Source: Asaia bogorensis
GTDB taxonomy: Bacteria > Pseudomonadota > Alphaproteobacteria > Acetobacterales > Acetobacteraceae
Length of the DNA: 37,708 bases
Direction of reading: 5' to 3'
NCBI GenBank assembly: GCA_945869965.1
Contig: CAMBRC010000038.1
Location: forward strand, 1 to 37,708
The position numbers and the translations under genes were made by a program. Below the pieces are notes generated by a model. That model did no database searches and was not told where the DNA came from. It saw nothing but the letters and a program-made list of their open reading frames with translations. Below are positions 13,666-22,534 of this stretch, piece by piece (the stretch's first letter is position 1; every line of letters begins with the position of its first letter).

Positions 13666-14802
13666 ATGTCGTCGACCAAGCCGTTGGCTGGGATGAAGGT
13701 GTTGGAGATCGGGCACTCGGTGGCGGCACCTTATGCCGGGATGATCCTGGGCGAGCTGGGGGCGGATGTGGTCAAGCTGGAGAATCCTGGGGTTGGGGAT
13801 TACGCGCGCGGCTGGGGGCCGCCGTTCAGTGGGGATACGGCGACGGCTTTTCATGTGTTCAACCGGGCCAAGCGGGGGATTGTGGCGGACCTGGCGGATG
13901 ACGCCACGCGGGCGAAGGTGCGGCGGCTGATCATCGAGGAGATGGATGTGGTGCTGCACAACCTCAAGCCGGGGGCGCCGGACAAGCTGGGGCTCGGGCC
14001 GGAAGGGTTGCTGGCGGAGAAGCCTTCGTTGATCTTCTGCAATATTGGCGCGTTCGGGGCGAAGGGGCCGCTGAACCAGTTGCCGGGGTATGATCCGCTC
14101 ATGCAAGCGTTTGGCGGGTTGATGTCGATGCTGGGCGAGGATGGGCGGCCGCCGGTGCGGGTGCCGGTGTCGGTGATGGATTTGGGCACCGGGATGTGGA
14201 CGGTGATCGGGATCCTGGCGGCGCATGCCGAGCGGGCGCGGACCGGGCGGGGCGGGATTGTGGATACGTCGCTGTTCGAGACGTCGTGCGCGTGGATGGG
14301 GTTGCCGATCGCTAATTACCTGGCCAGCGGAAATCTGCCGGTTCGGGCGGGGTCCGGGGTGGCGGAGATCGTGCCGTACCAGGCGTTTGCGTGTGCGGAC
14401 GGGCATCTGATGATTGCGTCCGGGAACGACAATCTGTTCCGCAAGTTTTGCGGGGTGATCGGGCGGGCGGAACTGGCCGATGATCCGCGGTTCGCGAAGA
14501 ATGCCGGGCGGGTGGAGAACCGCGCGGCGATTATCGAGATCTTGAGCGCGGCGTTGCTGCTGGATACGCGGGCGGCTTGGCAGTCGAAGCTGGAGGCGGT
14601 GGGCGTGCCGTGTGGGCCGGTGCAGACGCTGGACCAGGTGGTGGCGCATCCGCAGACGGCGGCGTTGGGGATTTTGCAGACGAGTCCGGACGGCGGTTTG
14701 CGGACGATCGGGCTGCCGCTGTCGTTTGACGGACAGCGGCCGGGGTATGCGACGGTGGCGCCCGGGCTGGGGGCGCACACCGGCGAGGTGTTGAAGGGTT
14801 AG
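13666..14802 (+). CDS. CaiB/BaiF family III CoA-transferase
   Basis: A 378-residue family III CoA-transferase. LAGMKVLEIGHSVAAPYAG opens the fold. GADVVKLENP, NRAKRGIVADL, HNLKPG and PGYDPLMQAFGG follow in family order, with Asp143 at the usual catalytic position. It should exchange CoA between an acyl-CoA and a free acid; the substrate is unknown. ATG 13666 is preferred, with GGAGGG at about 13653-13658; TTG at 13660 is an alternative two codons upstream. It faces the acyl-CoA dehydrogenase divergently, and its stop overlaps the convergent VOC gene by four bases. It is only distantly similar to the CoA-transferase at 5776-6996. Confidence 0.88.
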   Translation: MSSTKPLAGMKVLEIGHSVAAPYAGMILGELGADVVKLENPGVGDYARGWGPPFSGDTATAFHVFNRAKRGIVADLADDATRAKVRRLIIEEMDVVLHNLKPGAPDKLGLGPEGLLAEKPSLIFCNIGAFGAKGPLNQLPGYDPLMQAFGGLMSMLGEDGRPPVRVPVSVMDLGTGMWTVIGILAAHAERARTGRGGIVDTSLFETSCAWMGLPIANYLASGNLPVRAGSGVAEIVPYQAFACADGHLMIASGNDNLFRKFCGVIGRAELADDPRFAKNAGRVENRAAIIEILSAALLLDTRAAWQSKLEAVGVPCGPVQTLDQVVAHPQTAALGILQTSPDGGLRTIGLPLSFDGQRPGYATVAPGLGAHTGEVLKG

Positions 14803-15545
14803 GTGGCCCGGGCGCCAACCAGGGCGAAGTGGGCGCCCTGGGGGTCGATGGCGTTGATGACCCAGGCGCCGCCGGGGACTTCCATCGGGCCGTTGATCAC
14901 CTGGCCGCCGCTGGCGGTGGCGCGGGTCTTGGCGGCGTCAATGTCGGGGACGGCGATGTAGTACCGCCAGGCCGCGGCGGGCATTTGGGGGGGGCGGTTC
15001 ATCATGCCGCCGATCGACGTGCCGCCCGATGCGAAGAGTTGGTAGGTGCCCATCGGGCCCATGTCGATGGCGTCGGCCTTGGTCCAGCCGAACATGGTGG
15101 CGTAGAACGGCCAGACGGTTGGGACGTCGCCGGCCAGCAATTCGTTCCAGCCGAAGCGGCCGGGGGCCATGGCGGGCGGCATAGCGTCGGTTGTGCCGCG
15201 GAACAGGCACAGGACAGCGCCCTGAGGGTCTGCGATGACGGCGAAGCGGCCGACATTCGGGATGTCCTGGCCGGGCGCCAGGATCGTGCCGCCGAGGGTT
15301 GCGGCCTGGGCGGCGGAGGCGTCGACGTTGGCGACCTCGACATAGCCCACCCAGCCGGGCGGGGTGCCGGCGGCTTCGGGCGGTTGGGGCATCAGGCCGG
15401 CCGCGTGGATGCCGTCGGCGAGCATCAGGGTGTAGCCGGGCATGCCGGAGTCCTGGGGGGTCCAGCCGACGACGTTGGCGTAGAAGGCCGTGGCGGCCGC
15501 GGTGTCGGTGGTCATCAGTTCGTGCCAGACGAATGCGCCAGCCAT
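14799..15545 (-). CDS. Two-domain VOC (glyoxalase/dioxygenase fold) protein
   Basis: A 248-residue protein of two tandem VOC domains. Residues about 5-120 begin with FVWHELMTTD and end with ADPQGAVLCLFR. Residues about 128-246 begin with RFGWNELLAGD and end with IDPQGAHFALV. The repeated W(H/N)EL start and DPQGA ending show internal duplication. Such proteins bind metal or small ligands; glyoxalase, dioxygenase or binding roles are possible and none can be chosen here. The start at 15545 has a clear AGGAGG. The stop overlaps the convergent CoA-transferase by four bases. Confidence 0.85.
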   Translation of the reverse strand: MAGAFVWHELMTTDTAAATAFYANVVGWTPQDSGMPGYTLMLADGIHAAGLMPQPPEAAGTPPGWVGYVEVANVDASAAQAATLGGTILAPGQDIPNVGRFAVIADPQGAVLCLFRGTTDAMPPAMAPGRFGWNELLAGDVPTVWPFYATMFGWTKADAIDMGPMGTYQLFASGGTSIGGMMNRPPQMPAAAWRYYIAVPDIDAAKTRATASGGQVINGPMEVPGGAWVINAIDPQGAHFALVGARAT

Positions 15546-15582
15546 GTGGACCTCCTGTTGGTTAGGGTCAGTTTACATGGCT

Positions 15583-15622
15583 GGCGGGGTGCAGTGGAAG
15601 TTCAATCCTGCCGCACCCCGCC
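15583..15622. repeat. Inverted repeat between MFS and VOC genes
   Basis: GGCGGGGTGC (15583-15592) and GCACCCCGCC (15613-15622) are perfect 10-bp arms around a 20-base loop. They lie 28 bp beyond the MFS stop and 38 bp upstream of the VOC start on the minus strand. It could terminate MFS transcripts or regulate the VOC gene; there is no T-tract. Confidence 0.6.
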
Positions 15623-15649
15623 CGTCATCTGCTGTTGGATTGACGCCGG

Positions 15650-17041
15650 TCAGGTGCTGATTTCATTCAACTCCTTGCCGGCGTGTTCGGGGACCATCAA
15701 CCAAACGCCGATGGCCATCGCCACCATGAAGACGGGGATGCAGAGGAAGGCAGCGGCGAAGGAGCCAGTGGCCTGTTGCAGTGCCACTGTGACGAAGGGC
15801 CACAGGACGAAGCCGACGAAGAAGCCGATCGCCCAGACCACGCCGTTGCCGGCGCCGCGGATGCGGGTGGGGAAGATCTCCGAGGTCAGGATGGTGCTGG
15901 GGGCCCAGAAGCCGAGGAAGCCGAAGCTCCAGAGCAGGCCGAAGATCCACAGCGCCTCGCGGCTTTCGGCATAGACCCAGAGGGTCATGAAGATCGCACC
16001 CTCCAGCAGGCAGACGATGAAGCCCATGCGGCGTCCGACCTTGTCGGCGATCCAGCCGGACAGCCATAGGCCGAAGAAGCCGGAGATACCCCAGAAGACA
16101 TAGAACAGGCTGAATTCGGCGGTGGACCATTTCTTTTCGGTGGCGAGGTAGAGCGGCATCCAGGCGCCGACTGTGCCGAAGATGCAGCACGAGCAGATGG
16201 TGACGAAGAGGGCCACCATGGTGGCGGGCAGGACGTCGGGGGCGAAGACCTGGGCGATGCCGACCTTGTCGGCCTTGAAGAACCAGGTCTTGTCGGTTTC
16301 GCTGAGGTTGCCGCCGCTGGCCAGGGTGGCGCGGATGCGGGTCTTGCGGTCCTGATTGCGCACCCAGTAGGGCGATTCCGGGCAGGTGGCGCGGACGTAG
16401 ATGGCGAGCAGGGCGATCACGCCGGGGACCATGACGGCGAAGCGCCAGCCCCATTGGGCGGCGACCAGGCCGGTGATGGCGCCGGCGAGCGAGGCGCCGA
16501 GGCACCAGGCGGCGCGATTGATGCCGATGACGCGGCCGCGGTACTTCGGCGGCCAGGTTTCGGCGACCAGCATCGAGCCGAGCGACCATTCGCCGTTCAG
16601 CGCGAAGCCGACCAGCGAGCGGGCGATAATGAACATGGCGAAGTTCGGCGACAGGGCAACCACCGGCATCAGCAGCGAGAACATGGCGATGTTCAGCGCC
16701 AGCAGGGTGCGCCGGCCGTAGCGGTCGGCCAGCCAGGGCCAGAAATACAGGCCGAAGATGCCGATCAGCAGCCAGATCTGGATGCCGCTGCGCCATTCCG
16801 GGATGGTGAGGCCGAAATCCCGAATGATCAGCGGGGTGACCAGGGCGAAGATCACCCCGTCCATGCCGTCGAAGCCCCAGCCCAGGAAGTTGGCCGAGCC
16901 GATGTGCCAGTGGGTCTTGGTGATGGTGCCGTCGCTGTTGGCGACCGCCCGGTAGTTCGCGTGTTGAAGGTGTTGTTGTTCCAGAGGTCCTGGCGGCTCA
17001 ACCGTCGCAGCTCCCGGCATGCCTGCCGTTGTTGTGCTCAT
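15650..17041 (-). CDS. MFS transporter, sugar/aromatic-acid symporter-like
   Basis: A 463-residue inner-membrane transporter of the major facilitator superfamily with about 12 predicted hydrophobic helices. The loop 2-3 signature is DRYGRRTL and the equivalent after the central loop is DKVGRRMG. FGFLGFWAPSTILTSEIFPTRIRG resembles the ExFPTxxRG motif of sugar and AAHS-type acid/H+ symporters. A 40-residue hydrophilic N-terminus precedes the first helix. The substrate is unknown; neighbouring CoA enzymes make an organic acid plausible. ATG 17041 has GGGGAAA upstream. It is the first gene after a candidate promoter at 17115-17143. Confidence 0.88.
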   Translation of the reverse strand: MSTTTAGMPGAATVEPPGPLEQQHLQHANYRAVANSDGTITKTHWHIGSANFLGWGFDGMDGVIFALVTPLIIRDFGLTIPEWRSGIQIWLLIGIFGLYFWPWLADRYGRRTLLALNIAMFSLLMPVVALSPNFAMFIIARSLVGFALNGEWSLGSMLVAETWPPKYRGRVIGINRAAWCLGASLAGAITGLVAAQWGWRFAVMVPGVIALLAIYVRATCPESPYWVRNQDRKTRIRATLASGGNLSETDKTWFFKADKVGIAQVFAPDVLPATMVALFVTICSCCIFGTVGAWMPLYLATEKKWSTAEFSLFYVFWGISGFFGLWLSGWIADKVGRRMGFIVCLLEGAIFMTLWVYAESREALWIFGLLWSFGFLGFWAPSTILTSEIFPTRIRGAGNGVVWAIGFFVGFVLWPFVTVALQQATGSFAAAFLCIPVFMVAMAIGVWLMVPEHAGKELNEIST

Positions 17042-17114
17042 CGTTCGTTTCCCCAGCGGCCCGCCGATTCGAATGTCGGCGTGATTCCGTTGGGAGGATG
17101 CTGAACCTGTCCAA

Positions 17115-17143
17115 ATTGTCAGAATATCGAAATCATACAGCAA
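17115..17143 (-). promoter_or_regulatory. Candidate sigma70-type promoter for the MFS gene
   Basis: On the minus strand TTGCTG (17138-17143) and GACAAT (17115-17120) are separated by 17 bp in an AT-rich patch, about 75 bp upstream of the MFS start. Only the fit to the consensus supports it. Confidence 0.35.
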
Positions 17144-17185
17144 GAATTGCGCGGCAGGTGCGCTTTCCTTGCATGGGCGGTTCGA

Positions 17186-19510
17186 TCAGCTTGCGTTGCG
17201 CAGGGCGCGCCAGACGCGCTCGGGGGTGGCGGGCATGTCGAGCAGGCCGCCACCGGCCGCGATGATGGCATCCATCAGGGCGTTCATGACCGCGGGCGCG
17301 CCGCCGGCGGCACCGGCTTCGCCGCAGCCCTTGATGCCCAGGGGGTGGGTGGGGGCGTTGGTGGGCAGGGTTTCGAGGACGAGGGGGGGCAGCTCGTCGG
17401 CGCGGGGAATTTGATAGTCCATGAAGGAGCCGGAGAGGACCTGGCCGCTGTCGGGGTCGTACACGACGCGTTCCATGGCGGCCTGGCCGATGCCCTGGGC
17501 GACGCCGCCCTGGAGCTGGCCCTCGAGCATCATCGGGTTCAGGACGCGGCCGAAATCGTGCAGCATGGTGTAGCGTTCGAGGGTCCAGTAGCCGGTTTCG
17601 GGGTCGATCTGGACCTCGGCGACGTGGCAGCCATTGGGGAAGGTGGGGCCGTCGGGCTTCCAGGCGCCGGTGCCGCCGAGCATGGCGTCGGGGGGGAGTT
17701 TCTGGGCGACGACGGAGAGCGTCACCCGGCGGTCGGTGCCGACGACGCGGAAGGCGCCGTCGTGGAACTCGACGTCGACCGGGGCGGCTTCGAGGGCGTC
17801 GGCGGCGAGCGGCGTGGCCTTGGCGATGAGGTCGTTGGAGGCTTCGCGCAGGGCGACCGAGGAGATCGGGATTGAGGCGGAGCCGCCGGTGCCGTGGCCG
17901 GAGGGGATGCGGTCGGTGTCGCCCTGGATCACCTCGATGTCGTTGAAGTCGACGCCGAGTTGGTCGGCGATAAGCTGAGCATAGGCGGTCTGGTGGCCCT
18001 GGCCGTTCGACATCGAGCCCAGGAGCGCGGTGATGCGGCCGTCGGGGCGGAGTTCGAGCCAGGCGTTCTCGCCCCAGGAGCCGGCGACGCGTTCGCAGTA
18101 GTGGGCCCAGCCGATGCCGCGGACCAGGCCGCGCGAGGCGGCGGCGGCTTCGCGGGCGGCGAAGCCGGCGTAGTCGGCGCGGTCCAGGGCGGTGTCGAAC
18201 ATCCGCGGGAAATCGCCGCTGTCGTAGTTCAGGCCGAGGGCGGTGCGGTGCGGGTACTCGGCCGGCGTGAGCATGTTGCGGCGGCGCAGGGCGATGCGGT
18301 CGACGCCGAGTTCCTGGGCGGCGTGGTCGACCATGCGTTCCAGCAGGTAGACCGCCTCCGGGCGCCCTGCCCCGCGATAGACTTCGGTGGGGGCGGTGTG
18401 GCTGAAGGCGCCGGTGACGGTGACGTGGACGGCGGGGAGGCGATAGACGCCGGCGAGCGCGGGCATGTTGGCGGTGGGGGAGAGGTTGCCCTTGGGGGCG
18501 AGGTAGGCGCCGATGGCGGCCACGGAGTTCACCCTCAGGGCGAGGAAGCGGTATTCGGCGTCCAAGGCGAGTTCGGCGGTGTAGACGTTGTCGCGCGCCT
18601 GGTAGTCGGAGACGAAGCCGTCGCTGCGTTCGCCGATCCAGGCGACGCGGCGGCCGGTTTTCTGGGCCGCCCAGAGGACGAGGATCTGCTCCGGATAGAG
18701 CGCGTTCTTGATGCCGAAGCTCCCGCCGACATCGGAGACCAGGACGCGGATGCGGTCTTGCGGGATGCGGAAGACCTCGGTGGCGAGGGCTTCCTTGAGG
18801 CCGTGCGGCATCTGGGTGGGGGTTTGCAGGGTGTAGCGGCCGTCAGTGTATTCGCCGATGGCGCCGCGGGTTTCCATCGAAGCGACGTGGATGCGGTTGT
18901 TCAGCGTGTCCAGGCGGACCGTGTGGGCGGCGGTGGCGAAGGCTGCGTCCACTGCCGAGGCGTCGCCGGCCTGCCAGCGGAAGCATGCGTTGCCTGGGGC
19001 TTGGTCCCAAACGAGGGGGGCGCCGGGTTGGGTGGTCTGCGCGGTGTCAGTGACCGAGGGGAGGATGTCGTACTCGACCAGGACGGCTTCGGCGGCGTCG
19101 CGGGCCTGTTCGGGGGTGTCGGCGACGATCATGGCGACGGTTTCGCCGACGTGGCGGACGCGGCCCTGGGCCAGAGCGGGGTGGTTCGGGCGGAAGACGA
19201 AGTCCTGGTCGGCGGGGGTGCCAGGGAGGCGGATCAGTGGGCCGCCGGGGGTGATGCCGCCGAGGCCGTCAGCGGCGTAGTCGGCGCCCGTCAGGATGGC
19301 GAGGACGCCCGGCATGGCGCGGGCGGACGCGGTGTCGATGGCGGTGATGGCGGCGTGGGCGTGCGGGCTGCGGATCATCACGGCGTGGGCGGTGCCGGGG
19401 GTCAGCTCGTCAGCGATGAAGCGGCCCTGGCCGAGGAGCAGGCGCAAGTCTTCCTTGCGACGCATGGGCTGGCCGAAGGCGTGGCGCTGGGCGGTTCCAT
19501 CGGGGCTCAT
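17186..19510 (-). CDS. Molybdopterin-binding large subunit, xanthine dehydrogenase/CoxL form II family
   Basis: A 774-residue large subunit of the xanthine oxidase family, which uses molybdenum cofactor to hydroxylate an aldehyde, N-heterocycle or similar substrate. GQGRFIADE starts the N-terminal domain. GGSFGIKN lies at 262-269. VYRGAGR at 377-383 matches the form II CoxL active-site loop rather than the CO-oxidising AYxCSFR. GCGEAG places the catalytic Glu at 731. Length is normal. ATG 19510 has AGGAGAC upstream; the longer frame runs into an AT-rich repeat. The usual FAD and 2Fe-2S subunit genes are not adjacent, so partners must be encoded elsewhere or the protein works differently. Confidence 0.88.
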   Translation of the reverse strand: MSPDGTAQRHAFGQPMRRKEDLRLLLGQGRFIADELTPGTAHAVMIRSPHAHAAITAIDTASARAMPGVLAILTGADYAADGLGGITPGGPLIRLPGTPADQDFVFRPNHPALAQGRVRHVGETVAMIVADTPEQARDAAEAVLVEYDILPSVTDTAQTTQPGAPLVWDQAPGNACFRWQAGDASAVDAAFATAAHTVRLDTLNNRIHVASMETRGAIGEYTDGRYTLQTPTQMPHGLKEALATEVFRIPQDRIRVLVSDVGGSFGIKNALYPEQILVLWAAQKTGRRVAWIGERSDGFVSDYQARDNVYTAELALDAEYRFLALRVNSVAAIGAYLAPKGNLSPTANMPALAGVYRLPAVHVTVTGAFSHTAPTEVYRGAGRPEAVYLLERMVDHAAQELGVDRIALRRRNMLTPAEYPHRTALGLNYDSGDFPRMFDTALDRADYAGFAAREAAAASRGLVRGIGWAHYCERVAGSWGENAWLELRPDGRITALLGSMSNGQGHQTAYAQLIADQLGVDFNDIEVIQGDTDRIPSGHGTGGSASIPISSVALREASNDLIAKATPLAADALEAAPVDVEFHDGAFRVVGTDRRVTLSVVAQKLPPDAMLGGTGAWKPDGPTFPNGCHVAEVQIDPETGYWTLERYTMLHDFGRVLNPMMLEGQLQGGVAQGIGQAAMERVVYDPDSGQVLSGSFMDYQIPRADELPPLVLETLPTNAPTHPLGIKGCGEAGAAGGAPAVMNALMDAIIAAGGGLLDMPATPERVWRALRNAS

Positions 19511-19634
19511 CGGCGGCGTCTCCTTGGACAGGCTGCGGGCATTTCCCATGGCGCGGGGCGGTGTGTCGAGCGGGGAGGTGGAAGCGCGGCACGGGTCCCT
19601 TGATGCACGCAGGTCAACAGCAAGCGAATGGACA

Positions 19635-19672
19635 AAGTTTTTTTGCTTCTTTTTGTTCACAAAAAGAAGACT
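19635..19672 (+). repeat. AT-rich 38-bp palindromic repeat, single copy
   Basis: Identical over 38 bp to 5668-5705. It has the same two 11-bp palindrome arms around TC (19646-19669), preceded by seven T. It lies between serA (stop 19708) and the CoxL-like gene (start 19510), both on the minus strand. Upstream AGCAAGCGAATG at 19619-19630 also matches the related copy at 9928-9939 with one change. Confidence 0.75.
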
Positions 19673-19707
19673 CTTCCTGCCACTCGTCTTTCCCGTGCCG
19701 GGCTGTT

Positions 19708-21294
19708 TCAGAACTCCAGCGACGTCGCCTGGACCACCAGCGGCAGGGTGCGGACCATTTCCAGCACCGCTTCGGGGACGGGTTCGTCGACCGAGACCAG
19801 GCAGATGGCGTCGCCGCCGGCTTCGGCGCGGCCGAGGTGGAAGGTGGCGATGTTGATGCCGGCGCCGGCCAGGGTGGCGCCGAAGCGGCCGATGAAGCCG
19901 GGCTTGTCGTGGTTGGTGACGTAGAGCATGTGGCGGCCGAAATCGGCTTCGACGCGGATGCCCTTGATCTCGACGATGCGGGGGCGGGAGCCGGCGAAGA
20001 GGGTGCCGGCGACGGTGCGGGTGTTGTCGTCGGTGGTGATGGTGACGCGGACCAAGGTTTGGTACTCGCTGGGGCGGTCGTGCACGGTCTCGGCGACGTC
20101 GATGCCGCGTTCGCGGGCCAGGACGGGGGCGTTGACCATGTTGGCGCCGGCCATCATCGGGGCGAGCAGGCCGGCGAGGACGGCGGCGCTGAGCGGGCGC
20201 TGGTTGAGCTGGGCGGCCAGGCCCTCGTATTCGATGGTGACGCGGCGCAGCACGCCCTCGCGGGCCTGGGTCATCTGGCCGGCGAAGGCACCGAGCAGGC
20301 GGCAGAGTTCCATGTAGGGCTTGAGGCGGGGGGCGTCCTCGGCGGAGACGGATGGCATGTTGATGGCGTTGGCGACGGCGCCGGAGGTGAGGTAGTCGCT
20401 CATCTGTTCGGCGATCTGGAGTGCCACGTTTTCCTGGGCCTCGGCTGTGGCCGCACCCAGATGCGGGGTGCAGACGACGTTTTCCAGGCCGAAGAGCGGG
20501 GATTGGGTGGCAGGCTCGGTTTCGAAGACGTCGAGCGCCGCGCCGGCGACGTGGCCGGATTTGATGGCGTCGGCGAGGGCGGCTTCATCGACCAGGCCGC
20601 CGCGGGCGCAGTTGATGATGCGCACGCCCTTGCGGGTTTTCGCCAGGGCCTCGCGAGAGAGGACGTTGCGGGTCGATTCGGTGAGCGGGGTGTGCAGGGT
20701 GATGATCTCCGCCCGGGCGAGCAGGTCTTCGAGCTCGACCTTTTCGACGCCGAGATCGAGGGCGCGCTTTTCGGTCAGGTAGGGGTCGTAGGCGATGACG
20801 CGCATGCGCAGGCCGATGCCGCGGTCGGCGACGATGGAGCCGATATTGCCGCAGCCGATCAGGCCGAGGGTCTTGCCGGTCAGCTCGACGCCCATGAAGC
20901 GGTTCTTCTCCCACATGCCCGCTTTGGTCGAGGTGCTGGCCTCGGGGATCTGGCGGGCGAGGGCGAACATCAGGGCGATGGCGTGTTCGGCGGTGGTGAT
21001 GGCGTTGCCGTAGGGGGTGTTCATGACCACGACGCCCGCGGCGGTGGCGGATTTGACGTCGACATTGTCCACACCGATCCCGGCACGGCCGACGACCTTG
21101 AGGTTGGGGGCGGCGTCCAGGAGTTCGCGGGTGACCTTGGTGGCGGAACGGATGGCGAGGCCGTCGTACTCGGCGATGATGGCGCGCAGCTCGGCCGGCG
21201 AAAGGCCGGTCTTCATGTCGACCTCGATGCCGCGGCTGCGGAAGATCGCCACGGCGGCGGGGGAGAGCTTGTCGGAGATCAGGACCTTGGGCAT
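19708..21294 (-). CDS. serA: D-3-phosphoglycerate dehydrogenase SerA
   Basis: SerA oxidises 3-phosphoglycerate to 3-phosphohydroxypyruvate, the first step of serine synthesis, with NAD. The 528-residue length is that of the long form: substrate domain, Rossmann domain (GLIGCGNIGSIVADRG), a YDPY turn, and C-terminal regulatory part with an ASB domain and an ACT domain (INIATFHLGRAEAGGDAI). ARGGLVDEAAL and FGLENVVCTPHLGAAT are the family's catalytic loops, the latter holding the active His. The ACT domain suggests serine feedback inhibition, as known for the family. It begins four bases after the serC stop, in one operon. Confidence 0.96.
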   Translation of the reverse strand: MPKVLISDKLSPAAVAIFRSRGIEVDMKTGLSPAELRAIIAEYDGLAIRSATKVTRELLDAAPNLKVVGRAGIGVDNVDVKSATAAGVVVMNTPYGNAITTAEHAIALMFALARQIPEASTSTKAGMWEKNRFMGVELTGKTLGLIGCGNIGSIVADRGIGLRMRVIAYDPYLTEKRALDLGVEKVELEDLLARAEIITLHTPLTESTRNVLSREALAKTRKGVRIINCARGGLVDEAALADAIKSGHVAGAALDVFETEPATQSPLFGLENVVCTPHLGAATAEAQENVALQIAEQMSDYLTSGAVANAINMPSVSAEDAPRLKPYMELCRLLGAFAGQMTQAREGVLRRVTIEYEGLAAQLNQRPLSAAVLAGLLAPMMAGANMVNAPVLARERGIDVAETVHDRPSEYQTLVRVTITTDDNTRTVAGTLFAGSRPRIVEIKGIRVEADFGRHMLYVTNHDKPGFIGRFGATLAGAGINIATFHLGRAEAGGDAICLVSVDEPVPEAVLEMVRTLPLVVQATSLEF

Positions 21295-21298
21295 GGGC

Positions 21299-22480
21299 TC
21301 AGGCCCCCTTTACGGTTTCATATGCCCAGTCGAGCCAGGGCAGGAGGGCGTTGATGTTGCTGGTCTCGACAGTCGCGCCGCCCCAGATGCGCAGGCCCGG
21401 GGGGGCGTCGCGGTAGGCGCCGATATCGTAGGCGACGCCTTCTTTCTCCAGCAGGGACGCGACCTTCTTGGCGGCGTCGGCCTGGGCGGCGGGGTCCAGG
21501 GCGAGGAACCAGGGGGCGGTGATCTTCAGGCAGATCGAGGTGCAGGAGGTGGTTGCCGGGTCGTCGGCGAGGAAGGCGGCCCAGTCGCTGGCGACGACCC
21601 AGGCGCGGATGGCGGCGAGATTGGCTTCGCTGCGGGCGATCAGGCCGGGGAGGCCGCCGACGGATTCGGCCCAGCGCAGGCCGTCGAGCGCGTCCTCGAC
21701 GCAGAGCATGGAGGGGGTGTTGATGGTGTCGCCCTTGAAGATGCCCTCGGCAATTTTTCCGCCAGAGGTGAGGCGAAAGATCTTGGGCATCGGCCAGCTG
21801 GGCTTGTGGCTTTCCAGCCGGGCGACAGCGCGAGGCGAGAGGGCGAGCATGCCGTGGGCGCCCTCGCCGCCCAGGACCTTCTGCCAAGACCAGGTGACGA
21901 CATCGAGTTTGTCCCAGGCGAGGTCCATGGCGAAGGCGGCCGAGGTGGCGTCACAGATGACCAGGCCCTGGCGGTCAGCCGCGATGAAGTCAGCGTTGGG
22001 GACGCGGACGCCGGAGGTGGTGCCGTTCCAGGCGAAGACGAGGTCGTGGGCGGGGTTGACCTGGGTGAGGTCAGGGAGCGCGCCATACGCGGCGGTGAGG
22101 ACGCGGGCATCGGCGAGCTTGAGTTGCTTGACGATATCGTCGGCCCAGGTCTGGGAGAAACTTTCAAAGGCCAGGATGTCGACCGGGCGGGGGCCGAGCA
22201 GGGACCACAGGGCCATCTCGACGGCGCCGGTGTCGGATGCCGGGACGATGCCGAGGCGCCAGTCGGCGGGCATGCCGAGGATGGCGCGGGAGCGATCGAT
22301 CACTTCGGCCAGCTTGGCCTTGGGGCCCTTCGCGCGGTGCGAGCGGCCGAGGGCGGCGCCGTCGAGGGCGACCAGGGAGAAGCCTGGGCGCTTGGCGCAG
22401 GGGCCGGAGGAGAAATCGGGGTTGGCCGGACGGGTGACCGGCGGCACGCGCGGCGAGGCCGCGACGGTGGAAGCGTTCAT
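21299..22480 (-). CDS. serC: Phosphoserine aminotransferase SerC (Methanosarcina/alphaproteobacterial type)
   Basis: SerC converts 3-phosphohydroxypyruvate and glutamate to phosphoserine, using pyridoxal phosphate. The 393-residue sequence starts [14 protein letters not shown] and has [13 protein letters not shown] before [10 protein letters not shown], which holds the PLP-binding Lys201. The overall type is the Methanosarcina-like SerC common in alphaproteobacteria rather than the E. coli type. It is first in an operon with serA. The ATG 22480 has AAAGGGAC upstream, part of which lies in a hairpin. Confidence 0.94.
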   Translation of the reverse strand: MNASTVAASPRVPPVTRPANPDFSSGPCAKRPGFSLVALDGAALGRSHRAKGPKAKLAEVIDRSRAILGMPADWRLGIVPASDTGAVEMALWSLLGPRPVDILAFESFSQTWADDIVKQLKLADARVLTAAYGALPDLTQVNPAHDLVFAWNGTTSGVRVPNADFIAADRQGLVICDATSAAFAMDLAWDKLDVVTWSWQKVLGGEGAHGMLALSPRAVARLESHKPSWPMPKIFRLTSGGKIAEGIFKGDTINTPSMLCVEDALDGLRWAESVGGLPGLIARSEANLAAIRAWVVASDWAAFLADDPATTSCTSICLKITAPWFLALDPAAQADAAKKVASLLEKEGVAYDIGAYRDAPPGLRIWGGATVETSNINALLPWLDWAYETVKGA

Positions 22481-22483
22481 ATG

Positions 22484-22522
22484 CTGTCCCTTTCAGAACA
22501 GAAGCACCCCGGTGGGGGGGTG
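22484..22522 (-). ncRNA. Candidate structured leader of serC-serA
   Basis: On the minus strand, CACCCC and GGGGTG (22517-22522 with 22505-22510) form one hairpin. CTGTTC and GGACAG (22496-22501 with 22484-22489) form a second, which overlaps the serC ribosome binding site. AGCACC/GGTGCT (22534-22539 with 22503-22508) offers an alternative pairing. A serC leader RNA whose last stem covers the ribosome binding site is known from alphaproteobacteria; assignment to that family is by layout only. Confidence 0.4.
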
Positions 22523-22534
22523 TAGCCCACGGCG

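Noticed and set aside
17894-19603. 569-residue plus-strand frame over the CoxL-like gene
   Set aside because: Gly/Asp/Val-rich shadow; the minus-strand frame carries all family motifs.
19561-21354. 597-residue plus-strand frame over serA
   Set aside because: Antisense to a complete serA; low-complexity Gly/Asp composition.
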